Positions 18,812-28,376 are shown, counted from the first letter of the stretch. The stretch: DNA of 64,000 nucleotides from Ginsengibacter hankyongi (GCF_008710285.1 NZ_VYQF01000002.1:372001-436000); one strand, 5' to 3'. The notes: generated from the sequence alone by a model not told the origin. Numbers and translations: made by a program.

Positions 18812-19303
18812 TTAGTTATGTGGGTGTTCTCTTCCTGTTCTTCCGGTCATCCGGACAAAAACTTTTTGTATAGTACTGTCAAACTTTGGTAATTGACCGG
18901 GAGTGCAAATGTCCCTGACCATTTTAAAATGATTAAACATGTGAAGATCGAGTGCTTTTTGCCTGCCGGCAATTGCATCCGCCGCCTTATTTACGGATGA
19001 ATCGTCCACCTGTAAAGAATAAACCAGGTTGTAAAAATCCATCTTTGATTTTCGTAATTGGTCAAATAAATTATGAAGTGTATTTAATTGATTTTTTCTT
19101 AAAGACTGGTACGCATCAAGCTGGGCTTTTGAGAAGCCAACTTCCTTTTGTAACATGTCAGACATGCCGTTTTGATCTTTTGAGCGGGAACTTTTCTGCG
19201 CCGGGTTATTCGTCACAAGGAAGAATACTAACATAGCAATATTCGTTATCAATAAAAAAACGATTATTGAAATGAGTGACCTGTTTTTTGTTGCTGGAGT
19301 CAT
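18812..19303 (-). CDS. Membrane-anchored periplasmic sensor (Spy/CnrX heavy-metal-sensor-like)
   Basis: One N-terminal TM helix (about residues 9-31, LISIIVFLLITNIAMLVFFL) anchors a helical periplasmic domain. The segments EVGFSKAQLDAYQSLRKNQ, LFDQLRKSKMDFYNLVYSL, and FNHFKMVRDICTPGQLPKFD match the four-helix hook of periplasmic heavy-metal sensor / Spy-CpxP proteins. The C-terminus contains HPHN. The start codon shares one base with the stop of the preceding gene (TAATG), so translation is probably coupled to the single-TM protein upstream. The arrangement recalls CnrX in Cupriavidus; actual ligand specificity is unknown. Confidence 0.78.
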   Translation of the reverse strand: MTPATKNRSLISIIVFLLITNIAMLVFFLVTNNPAQKSSRSKDQNGMSDMLQKEVGFSKAQLDAYQSLRKNQLNTLHNLFDQLRKSKMDFYNLVYSLQVDDSSVNKAADAIAGRQKALDLHMFNHFKMVRDICTPGQLPKFDSTIQKVFVRMTGRTGREHPHN

Positions 19304-19635
19304 TATGGCTTAGAGTTTTCAAAATCATATAAATTATAGCTTACCTGGCTGTATTCATCTGCTGTAGCTAATTCAGATCCCTGCGGCGCTAATGAATTAC
19401 CGGAGGGATTCGATAAAAGGATAACCATGGCATTAATGATCAGCACAAAACAAATACATGCAAAAGCAACAACGGGCCTCGCTACAAAAGAAGTGAGCTT
19501 ATTCCATACATTTCTTTCGTTTTGCATTCTTGCCTCAAGCCTTGTAAAAAGAAACGGGCGTGGAGCAGCCCTTTTAATGCCGTCCGTACTTTGCAGTACC
19601 TCATCAATTTTTTTATTTAAGAATTCGTCTTCCAT
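19303..19635 (-). CDS. Single-TM protein, candidate anti-sigma factor
   Basis: This 110-residue protein has an N-terminal cytoplasmic region (EDEFLNKKIDEVLQSTDGIK, then APRPFLFTRLEARMQ), one TM helix (~53-73, VVAFACICFVLIINAMVILL) and a short periplasmic tail. APRPFLFTRLEARM resembles segments found in Bacteroidota membrane anti-sigma factors. It directly follows the ECF sigma gene and is translationally coupled to the sensor-like gene, which supports an anti-sigma role like CnrY. No zinc motif is present. The role is inferred from position and topology, not from a recognised domain. Confidence 0.68.
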   Translation of the reverse strand: MEDEFLNKKIDEVLQSTDGIKRAAPRPFLFTRLEARMQNERNVWNKLTSFVARPVVAFACICFVLIINAMVILLSNPSGNSLAPQGSELATADEYSQVSYNLYDFENSKP

Positions 19636-19725
19636 ATTATTATTTTTTTAGACGTTATTTTAATTGAAAACCTGCTCTTTTATTTAATTTAATTGAAATA
19701 CATTTTTGGCCAAGCATAAAAATTA

Positions 19726-20307
19726 TTAATTTTTATTGAGTGCCGTATAATAATCTTTTAATATTTTTTTAAGGTTCGCTTTCGCCCTGTGTAATAATGC
19801 ATCAACAGCCGACTCGGTAATTTTCATTACATCCCCAATTTCTATGTACGACAATCCTTCTACTTTATTAAACACAAAAGCAGTTTTTTGATTTGGCGGC
19901 AATTGTTCCATAGCTTTAAAAAGAACTGCTGCGTTTTCTTTATTTTCCATACTTATACCGGGATGAAAAAAATCGGGTGGATCAATTACAGGCTGATCAT
20001 TTTTACCATAAAGACTCTGTATAAAAGCAAATCGTTTTTTTCTTTTTTTCTTCCTGATGTGGTCCATCGCTTTTGAAACAGTAATGCGATATAACCAGGT
20101 GGAGAATTTTGATTCTCCTTTAAAAGATGAAACAGATTCAAACGCCTGCATGAAAGTTTCCTGCGTTACATCTTCTGCATCTTCTGCATTTTGCAAAATT
20201 CCTATTGCAGTATTATAAACCAGGTCCTGCCATGTTTCTACAATATTTTTAAAAGCTGTCCGGTCCTTTTTTTTAAGGCGCTCTATTAATTCTGTTTCTT
20301 CAATCAA
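19726..20307 (-). CDS. ECF-type RNA polymerase sigma factor
   Basis: This 193-residue sigma-70-family factor has only regions 2 and 4. Region 2 is EDAEDVTQETFMQAFESV with the DNA-melting segment FKGESKFSTWLYRITVSKAM; region 4 is LPPNQKTAFVFNKVEGLSY with recognition helix EIGDVMKITESAVDALLHRA. The linker is lysine/arginine rich (IRKKKRKKR). The gene sits 18 bases behind the outer-membrane barrel gene and 90 bases before the single-TM candidate anti-sigma gene. It is probably controlled by that protein and by the periplasmic sensor. Confidence 0.94.
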   Translation of the reverse strand: MIEETELIERLKKKDRTAFKNIVETWQDLVYNTAIGILQNAEDAEDVTQETFMQAFESVSSFKGESKFSTWLYRITVSKAMDHIRKKKRKKRFAFIQSLYGKNDQPVIDPPDFFHPGISMENKENAAVLFKAMEQLPPNQKTAFVFNKVEGLSYIEIGDVMKITESAVDALLHRAKANLKKILKDYYTALNKN

Positions 20308-20325
20308 AGCAAATAATTTTTTATG

Positions 20326-23241
20326 CTAAAGAGAAGGTCCGCCATGTCCTCCACCACCAAAAGGTGGGCCTCCGGGGCCACCAAATCTACGAAATTCATG
20401 GTCTTCCTGGGTGTTGTTAGGCTTCCCCTTGCCGAACGTCTTCAATTTATAGGTAAATGTCAGCATAAAATATTGTTGCAATACTTGGTTTTGTACATCC
20501 TGTATGTAAGATTCCGTAACATTACGGGTAATACTTTTATTTTGTTTCAACAGATCGAACACAGACAACTTTAATTCTCCTACCTGGTTCTTTAAAAATT
20601 TTTGCCCCACTGCTATGTTCCACAACCAATAATTTGTGTTATAGCCGCCAGCTAACCCTTTATAATATTCATTGCTTAAATCGTTATTAAAAAATAGTCC
20701 TCTTTTAGTAAGCAGGTTGGCAGAAATCCCTGCAGATTGAGTAAAATAATTATTATTAAGTGTTGGTTGCAAAGTATTTTTAACAGTATTAATATTACCG
20801 GAGTAAGATAAGTTGAAATCAACATACTCGCTTATGTTGCTGGATAATACGGCTCCAAAATTATAATTATAAGAATTTGAAATATTGCTAACATCATTAA
20901 TCAGGCCTGGTTGTTTTGCATAACCGATTCCTGCATTCCAGTTCAAATTAGATTTCAAAAATTTTATAGGCAGGCCAAATGTGAAAAAAGATCTTGCACT
21001 TATGTACCCATTTAAGTTAACCGGCTTTGAAATTTGCGAACCTTTGAAAAGTGTAATAGTACGAGACAATGCCGAATCTTTAGACGCTGTATAAGTCGCA
21101 TTCGCTACATAATTATTTATAGTTTGAAAAAATATGTTTGCAAAAAAACTTTGACCCTTAACGCTATTGGTATAATTATACCTTGTAATGATGTTATGGG
21201 TATATTGCTGTTGCAGATCAGGATTACCAGTGGAGTAAAAAAACTGGTTTGAATTATTAATTACATTTTGCAATTGAGTTACAGAGGGAGCACTTACAGA
21301 TCCGCGATAAATGATTCTTAAATTACTTTTTGAAGAAAGCTTAAATCTTGAAAATACGTTGCCAAGAATGTTGCTGTACGAATTATCAATATGAGAAACC
21401 TGCGGAAAAACCTGGTCGCTTTTCAGCTCACTGTACTGATAGGAAACCCCCGCTGCAATCATATTATCCCTGTCGCCCCGCCGAAAAGTGATCCCCGTAT
21501 TTTGAGTATTATAAGTATTGTTGAATTTATTACTTAGGCTGGTATCCAATAAAGAATATTTTGCCGACCCATCATCGTAATTAAATGTTTCCTGGTCTGC
21601 ATTATTATTAGAAAATGAAGGATTATAATTTACCTGTAGCTGCCCTCTTTTTCCAACTGGTTCAGTGTACACTAAATTAAAACTGTATTTATTATTATGA
21701 TTTTGCTGGTTGGATAACTGTCGTAATGAATCTGTTACGGTAGTAGACTTATAATACGTGTTTACAGCCGTTAAATAATTATCGCCAACCTTGTCGCTGG
21801 AACTATTACTAATTCCCAGTGAAATACTGCGGCCTCTTTTAGAAAATGCATGGCGAAATAACACCAGGTTGCTTAAATTATTTCCATGAAAGTTGCTGTT
21901 TATATCATTATCAGTGAGGCTTATTATATTTTGCTTGTTTACATCTGAATAGTTTACCCCATGAACGAAGTTGATTGAATTATTATTTTGGAAGTTTAAA
22001 CTTGATGTCACTAAAATAGAATTGCTGGAATCGATCCGGTAAGTAAGTCTCACATTGGCCCTGTTGTTATAATTTTTATTATCAGAAATCGTGTTTTCAT
22101 CATAATAATTGCTGCTGTCCTTTGTTATAATATTTTGCTGATTAAGCGCCTGGTTGTTGGAAGTGTTGCTGTTGTTAAAAAAATAACTTCCTGTTACATC
22201 AATATTTTTGCCCCAGGCATCGCTATAGTTTATACCAAATGCATTTGTTTTTGAAATTCCATTTTGTTGCCCCACGGTAAAATTACTTTGGTCTCCCCCT
22301 CTAAAATTTCCGCCACCACCACCGCCACGGCGTCCGCCACCGCCACGATTGCCTGAACTTGTAATACCCAACAAATCCTGCGATGAAAAATTTTGCTGAT
22401 TAACATTATTCACCAGGCCCACCAAAGAAATTCTTCTCGCATTATTAAAAAAACTTACGTTGCCGCCACCGCTATACCTATTATCCGTACCATAGCCCGC
22501 GAATACACGGCCGAAATTGCCGGTGCGCATATCTTTCTTCGTAACAATATTAATCGCTTTTGTAGTATTGCCATCGTCAAAGCCTGTTAGTTGCGCCTGG
22601 TCGCTCAATTTATCAAAGACCTGGATCTTATCAATAATTTCAGCCGGAAGATTACGTAAAGTAGCTGTAGCGTCATCTCCAAAAAAATCACGACCATCAA
22701 CAGTAACTTTTTTTACTGTTTCTCCCTGTGCAGTAACAGTTCCGCTTTTATCCACCGTAATGCCGGGCATTTTCTTGATCAAATCTTCACTGGTAGCATC
22801 GGGATTTACTTTAAACTGGCTGGCAGCATAATCCAATGTATCGTTATTTTGTTTTACGGGTGGCGGAGCTCCGTTTACAATTACAGCCTGGAGTGTTTTG
22901 GCGCCTTTGGCAATTGCGATTACGCCTAAATTATTTGTATTTGCATCAACGGAAATCATTTTAGCAACGGTTGCATATCCTATTGAAGTTGCAGTAAACG
23001 TATAGTTTCCTGCGGGCACATTAATAAATGTAAAACTTCCTTTATTATTACTTACAGAACTAAAGACCCGTGAAGATGAATCTGCAGAAGCCAATTTTAT
23101 TGTTGCATTCGGTACAGGTGAGTTATCATTTGCATCCTGCAAAATACCCGTTACAGATTGAGCTTTAGCAGCAGAAGAAAATGCGGCAATAAAAAGGCAA
23201 GCAAATAAAATTCGATACATGTTGTATAATTGATTCGTCAT
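20326..23241 (-). CDS. TonB-receptor-like outer-membrane beta-barrel protein (OMP_b-brl_3 type)
   Basis: This 971-residue outer-membrane protein has a signal peptide ending AKAQ and a carboxypeptidase-regulatory-like (CNA-B-type) domain (~28-110). A TonB plug-like region follows (PDATSEDLIKKMPGITVDKSG, GRDFFGDDATATLRNLPAEI). The rest is a long barrel of beta strands. A glycine-rich insert (GGGGRRGGGGGGNFRGG) follows the plug, and the C-terminus is also Gly/Pro/His rich (GGPPFGGGGHGGPSL). No SusD partner is adjacent. The ECF sigma gene follows by 18 bases, suggesting coregulation. An alternative start is Met8 (MYRILFA), which avoids a hairpin around the first ATG. Confidence 0.88.
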   Translation of the reverse strand: MTNQLYNMYRILFACLFIAAFSSAAKAQSVTGILQDANDNSPVPNATIKLASADSSSRVFSSVSNNKGSFTFINVPAGNYTFTATSIGYATVAKMISVDANTNNLGVIAIAKGAKTLQAVIVNGAPPPVKQNNDTLDYAASQFKVNPDATSEDLIKKMPGITVDKSGTVTAQGETVKKVTVDGRDFFGDDATATLRNLPAEIIDKIQVFDKLSDQAQLTGFDDGNTTKAINIVTKKDMRTGNFGRVFAGYGTDNRYSGGGNVSFFNNARRISLVGLVNNVNQQNFSSQDLLGITSSGNRGGGGRRGGGGGGNFRGGDQSNFTVGQQNGISKTNAFGINYSDAWGKNIDVTGSYFFNNSNTSNNQALNQQNIITKDSSNYYDENTISDNKNYNNRANVRLTYRIDSSNSILVTSSLNFQNNNSINFVHGVNYSDVNKQNIISLTDNDINSNFHGNNLSNLVLFRHAFSKRGRSISLGISNSSSDKVGDNYLTAVNTYYKSTTVTDSLRQLSNQQNHNNKYSFNLVYTEPVGKRGQLQVNYNPSFSNNNADQETFNYDDGSAKYSLLDTSLSNKFNNTYNTQNTGITFRRGDRDNMIAAGVSYQYSELKSDQVFPQVSHIDNSYSNILGNVFSRFKLSSKSNLRIIYRGSVSAPSVTQLQNVINNSNQFFYSTGNPDLQQQYTHNIITRYNYTNSVKGQSFFANIFFQTINNYVANATYTASKDSALSRTITLFKGSQISKPVNLNGYISARSFFTFGLPIKFLKSNLNWNAGIGYAKQPGLINDVSNISNSYNYNFGAVLSSNISEYVDFNLSYSGNINTVKNTLQPTLNNNYFTQSAGISANLLTKRGLFFNNDLSNEYYKGLAGGYNTNYWLWNIAVGQKFLKNQVGELKLSVFDLLKQNKSITRNVTESYIQDVQNQVLQQYFMLTFTYKLKTFGKGKPNNTQEDHEFRRFGGPGGPPFGGGGHGGPSL

Positions 23242-23416
23242 TTTGACGACAATAAAAAATAAAACCTGTGGAGGAACTATTTTATATTTTGCAAATGCTA
23301 AAATTTAAATTAGAACACATTTATTTTTTATATTCCGGATAATTCCGGCTTTTATATTTCATTAACACTACTAAAACTCATTTCAATTATCTTGCAGGTT
23401 CTTAAATAAATAAAAT

Positions 23417-23932
23417 ATGGATTATAATAAAATTGTTTCGGTTTCCGGCATGAGTGGTCTCTTTGAATTGGTTTCTTCAAAATCTGATGGGGCCGTTGTA
23501 AGGTCAATAGAAGATAATACTACAAAATTTGTAAGCACACGGCAGCATAACTTTTCGCACCTGGAAAGCATTGAAGTATTTACTGTAAAAGACAATACTA
23601 ACCTTTCAGAGTTGTTTGAAGCGATGAAAAAAAGTAGCGAAAAAGTGCCTGACTCAAAAGCAGATAATAAAGCGCTGAAATCTTATTTCGAAAAGGTTTA
23701 TCCTGACCTGGATTTCGAAAGAGTGTATGCGAGTGATATGAAAAAAATGGTGAAGTGGTTCCATATTTTAACCGAAAACAAAATAGAAATAAAATCAAAA
23801 CAATCGGAAGAGGGAACAGAGGCAGTTTCTCCTGATACTACAGCAATTCCAAAACCTGTACGTAAAGAAACAACTCATGTAAAACCTCAAAAGGCTGCTC
23901 CGCGTAAAATTGAAAGCCGCGGGGTGAAATAA
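23417..23932 (+). CDS. DUF5606-type conserved Bacteroidota protein
   Basis: This 171-residue soluble protein has an N-terminal small beta domain beginning DYNKIVSVSGMSGLFELVSS and containing TTKFVSTRQHNFSHLESIEVF. A helical C-terminal domain follows (ALKSYFEKVYPDLDFERVYASD, KKMVKWFHIL), then a disordered Lys/Pro-rich tail. This matches my memory of the DUF5606/DUF6852 family, widely conserved in Bacteroidota, function unknown. The start at ATG 23417 begins right at the domain. The M3 peptidase gene follows after a 73-base spacer of short repeats. Confidence 0.85.
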   Translation: MDYNKIVSVSGMSGLFELVSSKSDGAVVRSIEDNTTKFVSTRQHNFSHLESIEVFTVKDNTNLSELFEAMKKSSEKVPDSKADNKALKSYFEKVYPDLDFERVYASDMKKMVKWFHILTENKIEIKSKQSEEGTEAVSPDTTAIPKPVRKETTHVKPQKAAPRKIESRGVK

Positions 23933-23935
23933 ACC

Positions 23936-23998
23936 GGATACTCGATACTGGATCTCGGATACCTCATTACACATAACTTTTAACTCATAACTTTTAAT
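23936..23998. repeat. Short imperfect tandem/direct repeats
   Basis: The spacer between the DUF5606-type gene and the M3 peptidase gene is built of near-repeats: GGATACT, CGATACT, GGATCT and CGGATAC in a row (23936-23962). Two copies of CATAACTTTTA follow (23972-23982 and 23986-23996). Simple repeats of this kind are common between genes in this phylum. No function is evident. Confidence 0.5.
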
Positions 23999-24005
23999 TC
24001 AGGAA

Positions 24006-25730
24006 ATGATTGAAGCATCTGCCGACATAAAAAAATTAGAAAGAAAGTTTCTTCCTAAAGATTTGGTTATAGCCAATTGGGAAACTATTGAACCCTACTT
24101 TAAAGAATTGTTGGAAAGAGAAATTTCATCGCCCGCGGAATTAAAAAAATGGCTTGGTGATATGAGCGAACTGGAAGCCGCCGTAAATGAAGACGTTTGC
24201 TGGCGCCAGATAAAAATGACTTGTGATACAACTGATAAAAAACTGGAGGAGTCATTCAATTTTTTCTGTATGGAAATTCAGCCCAGGATTCAACCTTATG
24301 CTGATGCGCTTAATAAAAAACTGATCAGCTCTCCTTTTATAAATAGTCTCGAAAAAGAAAAATATTTTACTTACCTGCGCTCAGTTAAAAAGAGTATTGA
24401 GCTTTTTCGTGAAGCCAATATTCCATTGCAGGCTGAGCTTGCCGTATTGCAACAACAATACGGAATAATTACAGGCAAGATGATGATTGAAGTTAACGGT
24501 AAAGGGTACACGCTGCAGCAGGCCGCTAAATTTTTAGAAAGCCACGACAGAAAATTAAGAGAGGAAGTCTATCGCAAAATAAACGCAAGAAGATTAGAAG
24601 ATAAAGATGTATTAAATCAACTTTTTAATCAATTAATAGAAAAAAGACAACAGGTGGCAGTTAATGCCGGTTTTGAAAATTACAGGGATTATAAGTTTAA
24701 AGAGCTTGGTCGCTTCGATTACACAAAAGAAGATTGCTTCAGGTTTCATGATTCTGTAAAGCAACATGTATTGCCGTTAGTGAATAAGATTTATGAGAAG
24801 AAAAAGAAGAAATTACAATTAGATGATCTGCGTCCATGGGATACAGAAGCCGAGCCGGAAGGAACCAAACCGCTCACTCCTTTTGAAACAGGAAGTGAAC
24901 TATTGAATAAATCTATTGAATGCTTCACAAAGCTTCGCCCCTTCTTTGGCGATTGCCTGAAGCAAATGAATACCATGAAGCACCTTGACCTGGAAAGCAG
25001 GAATGGCAAGGCACCAGGAGGTTATAATTGTCCGTTGGCTGAAAGCGGCGCCCCTTTTATTTTTATGAATGCTGCAGGGCAGATGCATGATGTAACAACC
25101 ATGGTTCATGAAGGCGGTCATGCTGTTCAATCGTTTCTTACACATAAACTCGAACTGAATGCATTCAAAGACTACCCCATGGAAATTGCAGAAGTGGCCA
25201 GTATGTCAATGGAGCTTTTTACCATGGATTACTGGGATGTATTTTTTGATAATAAAGAAGATCTCACAAGAGCGAAAGAACACCAGCTCGAAAGAACGAT
25301 AACTATTTTTCCATGGATAGCCGTTATTGATAAATTTCAACATTGGATTTATGAACATCCGCAACAAACAGTTGAAGAAAGAACCAACGCATGGATGGAA
25401 ATCCTCAATGATTTTTCAGATGATGTAATTGATTACTCCGGCCTTGAAAGTTTCAGGGAAAATCATTGGCAAAAGCAATTGCATTTATTTGAAGTTCCCT
25501 TCTATTATATTGAATACGGCATTGCACAATTAGGAGCAATAGGCATGTGGATGCAGTTCAAGAAAAATCCTGAACAGGCGTTGGATAATTATATGAAAGC
25601 ATTAAGCCTGGGTGGCACTAAAACCTTACCCGAGCTATATAGAGTTGCAGGACTTACATTTGATTTCTCACCTGAAAATATTAAAGTGCTGATGGATTTT
25701 GTGAATGAAGAGATGGAGAAATTGCAATAG
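24006..25730 (+). CDS. M3 family oligoendopeptidase (PepF-like)
   Basis: This cytosolic zinc metallopeptidase has 574 residues. The active-site HExxH is HEGGH at residues 368-372, and the downstream Glu ligand is in YPMEIAEVASMSMEL. The N-terminal helical lid region and the C-terminal ending with YMKALSLGGTKTLPELYRVA are typical of the M3B (oligoendopeptidase F) group, which cleaves short peptides. There is no signal peptide, so it probably recycles cytoplasmic peptides. It stands alone between the repeat spacer and the MMPL exporter. Confidence 0.93.
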   Translation: MIEASADIKKLERKFLPKDLVIANWETIEPYFKELLEREISSPAELKKWLGDMSELEAAVNEDVCWRQIKMTCDTTDKKLEESFNFFCMEIQPRIQPYADALNKKLISSPFINSLEKEKYFTYLRSVKKSIELFREANIPLQAELAVLQQQYGIITGKMMIEVNGKGYTLQQAAKFLESHDRKLREEVYRKINARRLEDKDVLNQLFNQLIEKRQQVAVNAGFENYRDYKFKELGRFDYTKEDCFRFHDSVKQHVLPLVNKIYEKKKKKLQLDDLRPWDTEAEPEGTKPLTPFETGSELLNKSIECFTKLRPFFGDCLKQMNTMKHLDLESRNGKAPGGYNCPLAESGAPFIFMNAAGQMHDVTTMVHEGGHAVQSFLTHKLELNAFKDYPMEIAEVASMSMELFTMDYWDVFFDNKEDLTRAKEHQLERTITIFPWIAVIDKFQHWIYEHPQQTVEERTNAWMEILNDFSDDVIDYSGLESFRENHWQKQLHLFEVPFYYIEYGIAQLGAIGMWMQFKKNPEQALDNYMKALSLGGTKTLPELYRVAGLTFDFSPENIKVLMDFVNEEMEKLQ

Positions 25731-25766
25731 CCGATTTCTAAAAAATTTCGTTTACACATTTTTTAG

Positions 25767-25774
25767 TTTCTTTG
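25767..25774 (+). promoter_or_regulatory. Probable -7 box for the MMPL/RND exporter gene
   Basis: TTTCTTTG followed by CGC resembles the Bacteroidota -7 box. Transcription would start near 25781, about 22 nt before the ATG at 25803. The -33 element is not clear. Confidence 0.4.
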
Positions 25775-25802
25775 CGCATCCTGTTTATTTAACTATCGAA
25801 TT

Positions 25803-28130
25803 ATGTGGAAACGCCTTGCAAAATTTGTTTTACAAAACCGTTTGGTTCTCTTAATTCTTTTGTTTTTATGTACCGGTTTAATGGCATTTTATGCAAGTAA
25901 AATAAAACTCAGCTACGAGTTTTCAAAAGCTATCCCAACCGATAATACAAAATACCAGGATTACCTTTCTTTTAAAAATAAGTTTGGAGATGATGGTAAC
26001 CTTTTGGTAATTGGCGTGCAGACTGATCATTTTTTTGAATTAAAAAATTTTGAATCATACCGGGCATTAAATAATGATCTTAAAAAAATTCCCTTTGTTG
26101 AAAACGTATTGAGTGTTGTGAATGCCGCTAACCTTTTAAAAGATACGGCTTTCCAAAAATTAAATGCGATTCCTGTTTTTGATTCCACGCTCAATTCACA
26201 AACGCAGTTGGATAGTTCCAAAAAATTATTATATACACTTCCGTTTTACAAGTCGCTTTTATATAACCCAAAAACGAATGCCTTTTTAACCGTAGTTCGT
26301 CTCAATAAAGATGTACTTAATTCTCCCGGCCGCACAAAAGTGATTAATGATATAGTAAAGGCAGCTGATAGTTATACTTCCCAAACAAATATTCAAACGC
26401 ACATCAGCGGATTGCCCTTGATACGAACTGAGGTTGCAGACAGGATAGCACACGAAATGAAATGGTTTATTATTGGATCGCTGGCACTTTCCGCATTGAT
26501 TTTATTAATTATGTTCCGCTCGGTAAGCACTACTCTTTTGTCTTTACTGGTAGTTATTATTGGTGTAATATTCAGTGTAGGCATCACATACCTGTTTGGT
26601 TACAAAATAACTTTACTTACCGCTTTAATTCCGCCGTTAGTAGTTGTAATAGGTATTCCCAACTGTATTTATTTTTTAAATAAATATCATTCTACTTTTA
26701 AAAGAACCGGAAATAAAAAACAGTCTCTTATTGACATGGTAAGTAAAATGGGCGTGGTTACTTTATTTTGCAATTTAACCGCAGCGATAGGCTTTGCTGT
26801 TTTTGCATTAACCAACAGCGCCATACTTAAAGAGTTTGGCCAGGTGGCAGGACTCAGCATCATGCTTATATTCGTAATTTCTTTCATTTTATTACCCGGC
26901 GCTTTAAGCTATATGCCGGTTCCTGGCAGGAAGCAATTAAATTACCTTGATGTAAGATTTTTTACCAACCTTTTATTGAGAATTGAAGCATGGGTGCTGC
27001 ATCACAAAAAAATCGTTTATACCATTACGTTAGTTGCCGTAATTTTTTCTGTCGCGGGAATATTCAAATTAAAGACTGAAGGATTTATTGTGGATGACCT
27101 GCCTAAAACCGATAAGATTTATACTGATCTGAAATTTTTTGAAAAAAACTTTAACGGCGTAATGCCTCTCGAAATAATTATTGATTCCAAAAAAAGATTT
27201 GGCCTTGCCGGTACACGAATATTGCCTGTTCTTACAAAAATGGATTCGCTTTCCACCTATATAACTTCACAAAAAGAAATGGCCAGGCCCCTTTCAATTG
27301 CTGAAGGAATAAAATTTGTGAAACAGGGATTTTATGATGGAGATTCCGCTTACTATTCCATTCCCGATAGTTACCAGGCTGCATTTCTTGGAGAATATTT
27401 AAAGCCAAATAATGATAGTGGAAGTAAAAAGAATAACCTTTCAAATTTGCTCAGCAGTTTTATAGATACTGCAAAAGAAAGCACCCGCATGAGTATCAAT
27501 ATGGCAGATGTGGGAACAAAAAAACTTCCGGTAATTATTGACGGAATCAGAAATAAAACAAATGAGCTTTTTGATTCTTCAAAGTTCAAAATAACATTTA
27601 CAGGTTCAACTGTTACATTTTTAGAGGGAAGCACTTTTATAATAAATGGTTTAAAGCAAAGCCTTTTATGGGCATTTTTATTTATTACCTTATGCATGCT
27701 GTATTTGTTTAAATCATTACGGATTTTAATTTGCTCACTCATCCCTAATTTAATACCATTGGTTATAACAGCAGGTATAATGGGATGGACGGGGGTTCGC
27801 CTCAAACCTTCTACAGTACTCATTTTCAGCGTTGCACTTGGGATAGCCATTGACGTTACCATAAGGTTTCTTGTCAATTATAAACAGGAACTCCCGGTAA
27901 ATAATTTTAATATTAAGAAAACAGTTTCAGAAACCATTAAACACACAGGCTTAAGCATATTATACACCTCACTTGTATTAATTGCAGGATTTATAATTTT
28001 TTGCTTTAGTGGTTTTGGAGGTACGCAATCATTAGGCTGGCTTACTTCAATTACGCTGTTAAGCGCTACATTAACTAACCTGGTATTGCTTCCTGTATTA
28101 TTGCTCGCAACGGGTAAAAAAGATATTTAA
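25803..28130 (+). CDS. MMPL/RND-family membrane exporter
   Basis: This 775-residue protein has the duplicated RND/MMPL plan. TM1 is near residue 12-32, followed by a large periplasmic loop and five TM helices (~220-375, with ALIPPLVVVIGIPNCIYFLNKY). The second half repeats this: one TM (~395), a periplasmic loop, then five TM helices (~620-770, ending with SVALGIAIDVTIRFLVNYKQ). Family members export lipids, hopanoids or other hydrophobic molecules using the proton gradient. No membrane-fusion protein or outer-membrane factor is adjacent. The substrate is unknown. It is convergent with yidD. Confidence 0.87.
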   Translation: MWKRLAKFVLQNRLVLLILLFLCTGLMAFYASKIKLSYEFSKAIPTDNTKYQDYLSFKNKFGDDGNLLVIGVQTDHFFELKNFESYRALNNDLKKIPFVENVLSVVNAANLLKDTAFQKLNAIPVFDSTLNSQTQLDSSKKLLYTLPFYKSLLYNPKTNAFLTVVRLNKDVLNSPGRTKVINDIVKAADSYTSQTNIQTHISGLPLIRTEVADRIAHEMKWFIIGSLALSALILLIMFRSVSTTLLSLLVVIIGVIFSVGITYLFGYKITLLTALIPPLVVVIGIPNCIYFLNKYHSTFKRTGNKKQSLIDMVSKMGVVTLFCNLTAAIGFAVFALTNSAILKEFGQVAGLSIMLIFVISFILLPGALSYMPVPGRKQLNYLDVRFFTNLLLRIEAWVLHHKKIVYTITLVAVIFSVAGIFKLKTEGFIVDDLPKTDKIYTDLKFFEKNFNGVMPLEIIIDSKKRFGLAGTRILPVLTKMDSLSTYITSQKEMARPLSIAEGIKFVKQGFYDGDSAYYSIPDSYQAAFLGEYLKPNNDSGSKKNNLSNLLSSFIDTAKESTRMSINMADVGTKKLPVIIDGIRNKTNELFDSSKFKITFTGSTVTFLEGSTFIINGLKQSLLWAFLFITLCMLYLFKSLRILICSLIPNLIPLVITAGIMGWTGVRLKPSTVLIFSVALGIAIDVTIRFLVNYKQELPVNNFNIKKTVSETIKHTGLSILYTSLVLIAGFIIFCFSGFGGTQSLGWLTSITLLSATLTNLVLLPVLLLATGKKDI

Positions 28131-28145
28131 TTTTCATAGTCTTTT

Positions 28146-28376
28146 CTATGGAACAGGATCATGTCCATGCCCTCCCCAGGGATTACAGCTTGCAATTCTT
28201 TTTATGGTTAACCACAAACCTTTTACAGGTCCATACTTTTTTAATGCCTCAATTCCATATTGAGAACAGGTGGGAGTATACCTGCATGAAGGGCCAAGCC
28301 ATGGAGAAATTATCCATTGATATAATTTTATAAGAAATATAAAAGGCGCCGATAATATTTCTTTTACTGTTTTCAT
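28146..28376 (-). CDS. yidD: Membrane protein insertion efficiency factor YidD
   Basis: This 76-residue protein has the full YidD signature: [39 protein letters not shown] and [14 protein letters not shown], with all three conserved cysteines. YidD is membrane-associated through an amphipathic helix and assists YidC-dependent insertion. In many bacteria it lies beside rpmH-rnpA-yidC; here it is isolated between the exporter and the S9 peptidase. Confidence 0.95.
   Translation of the reverse strand: MKTVKEILSAPFIFLIKLYQWIISPWLGPSCRYTPTCSQYGIEALKKYGPVKGLWLTIKRIASCNPWGGHGHDPVP

Noticed and set aside
27371-27877. 168-codon frame on the minus strand inside the MMPL/RND exporter gene
   Set aside because: Antisense to a conserved membrane-protein gene and with no features of its own.
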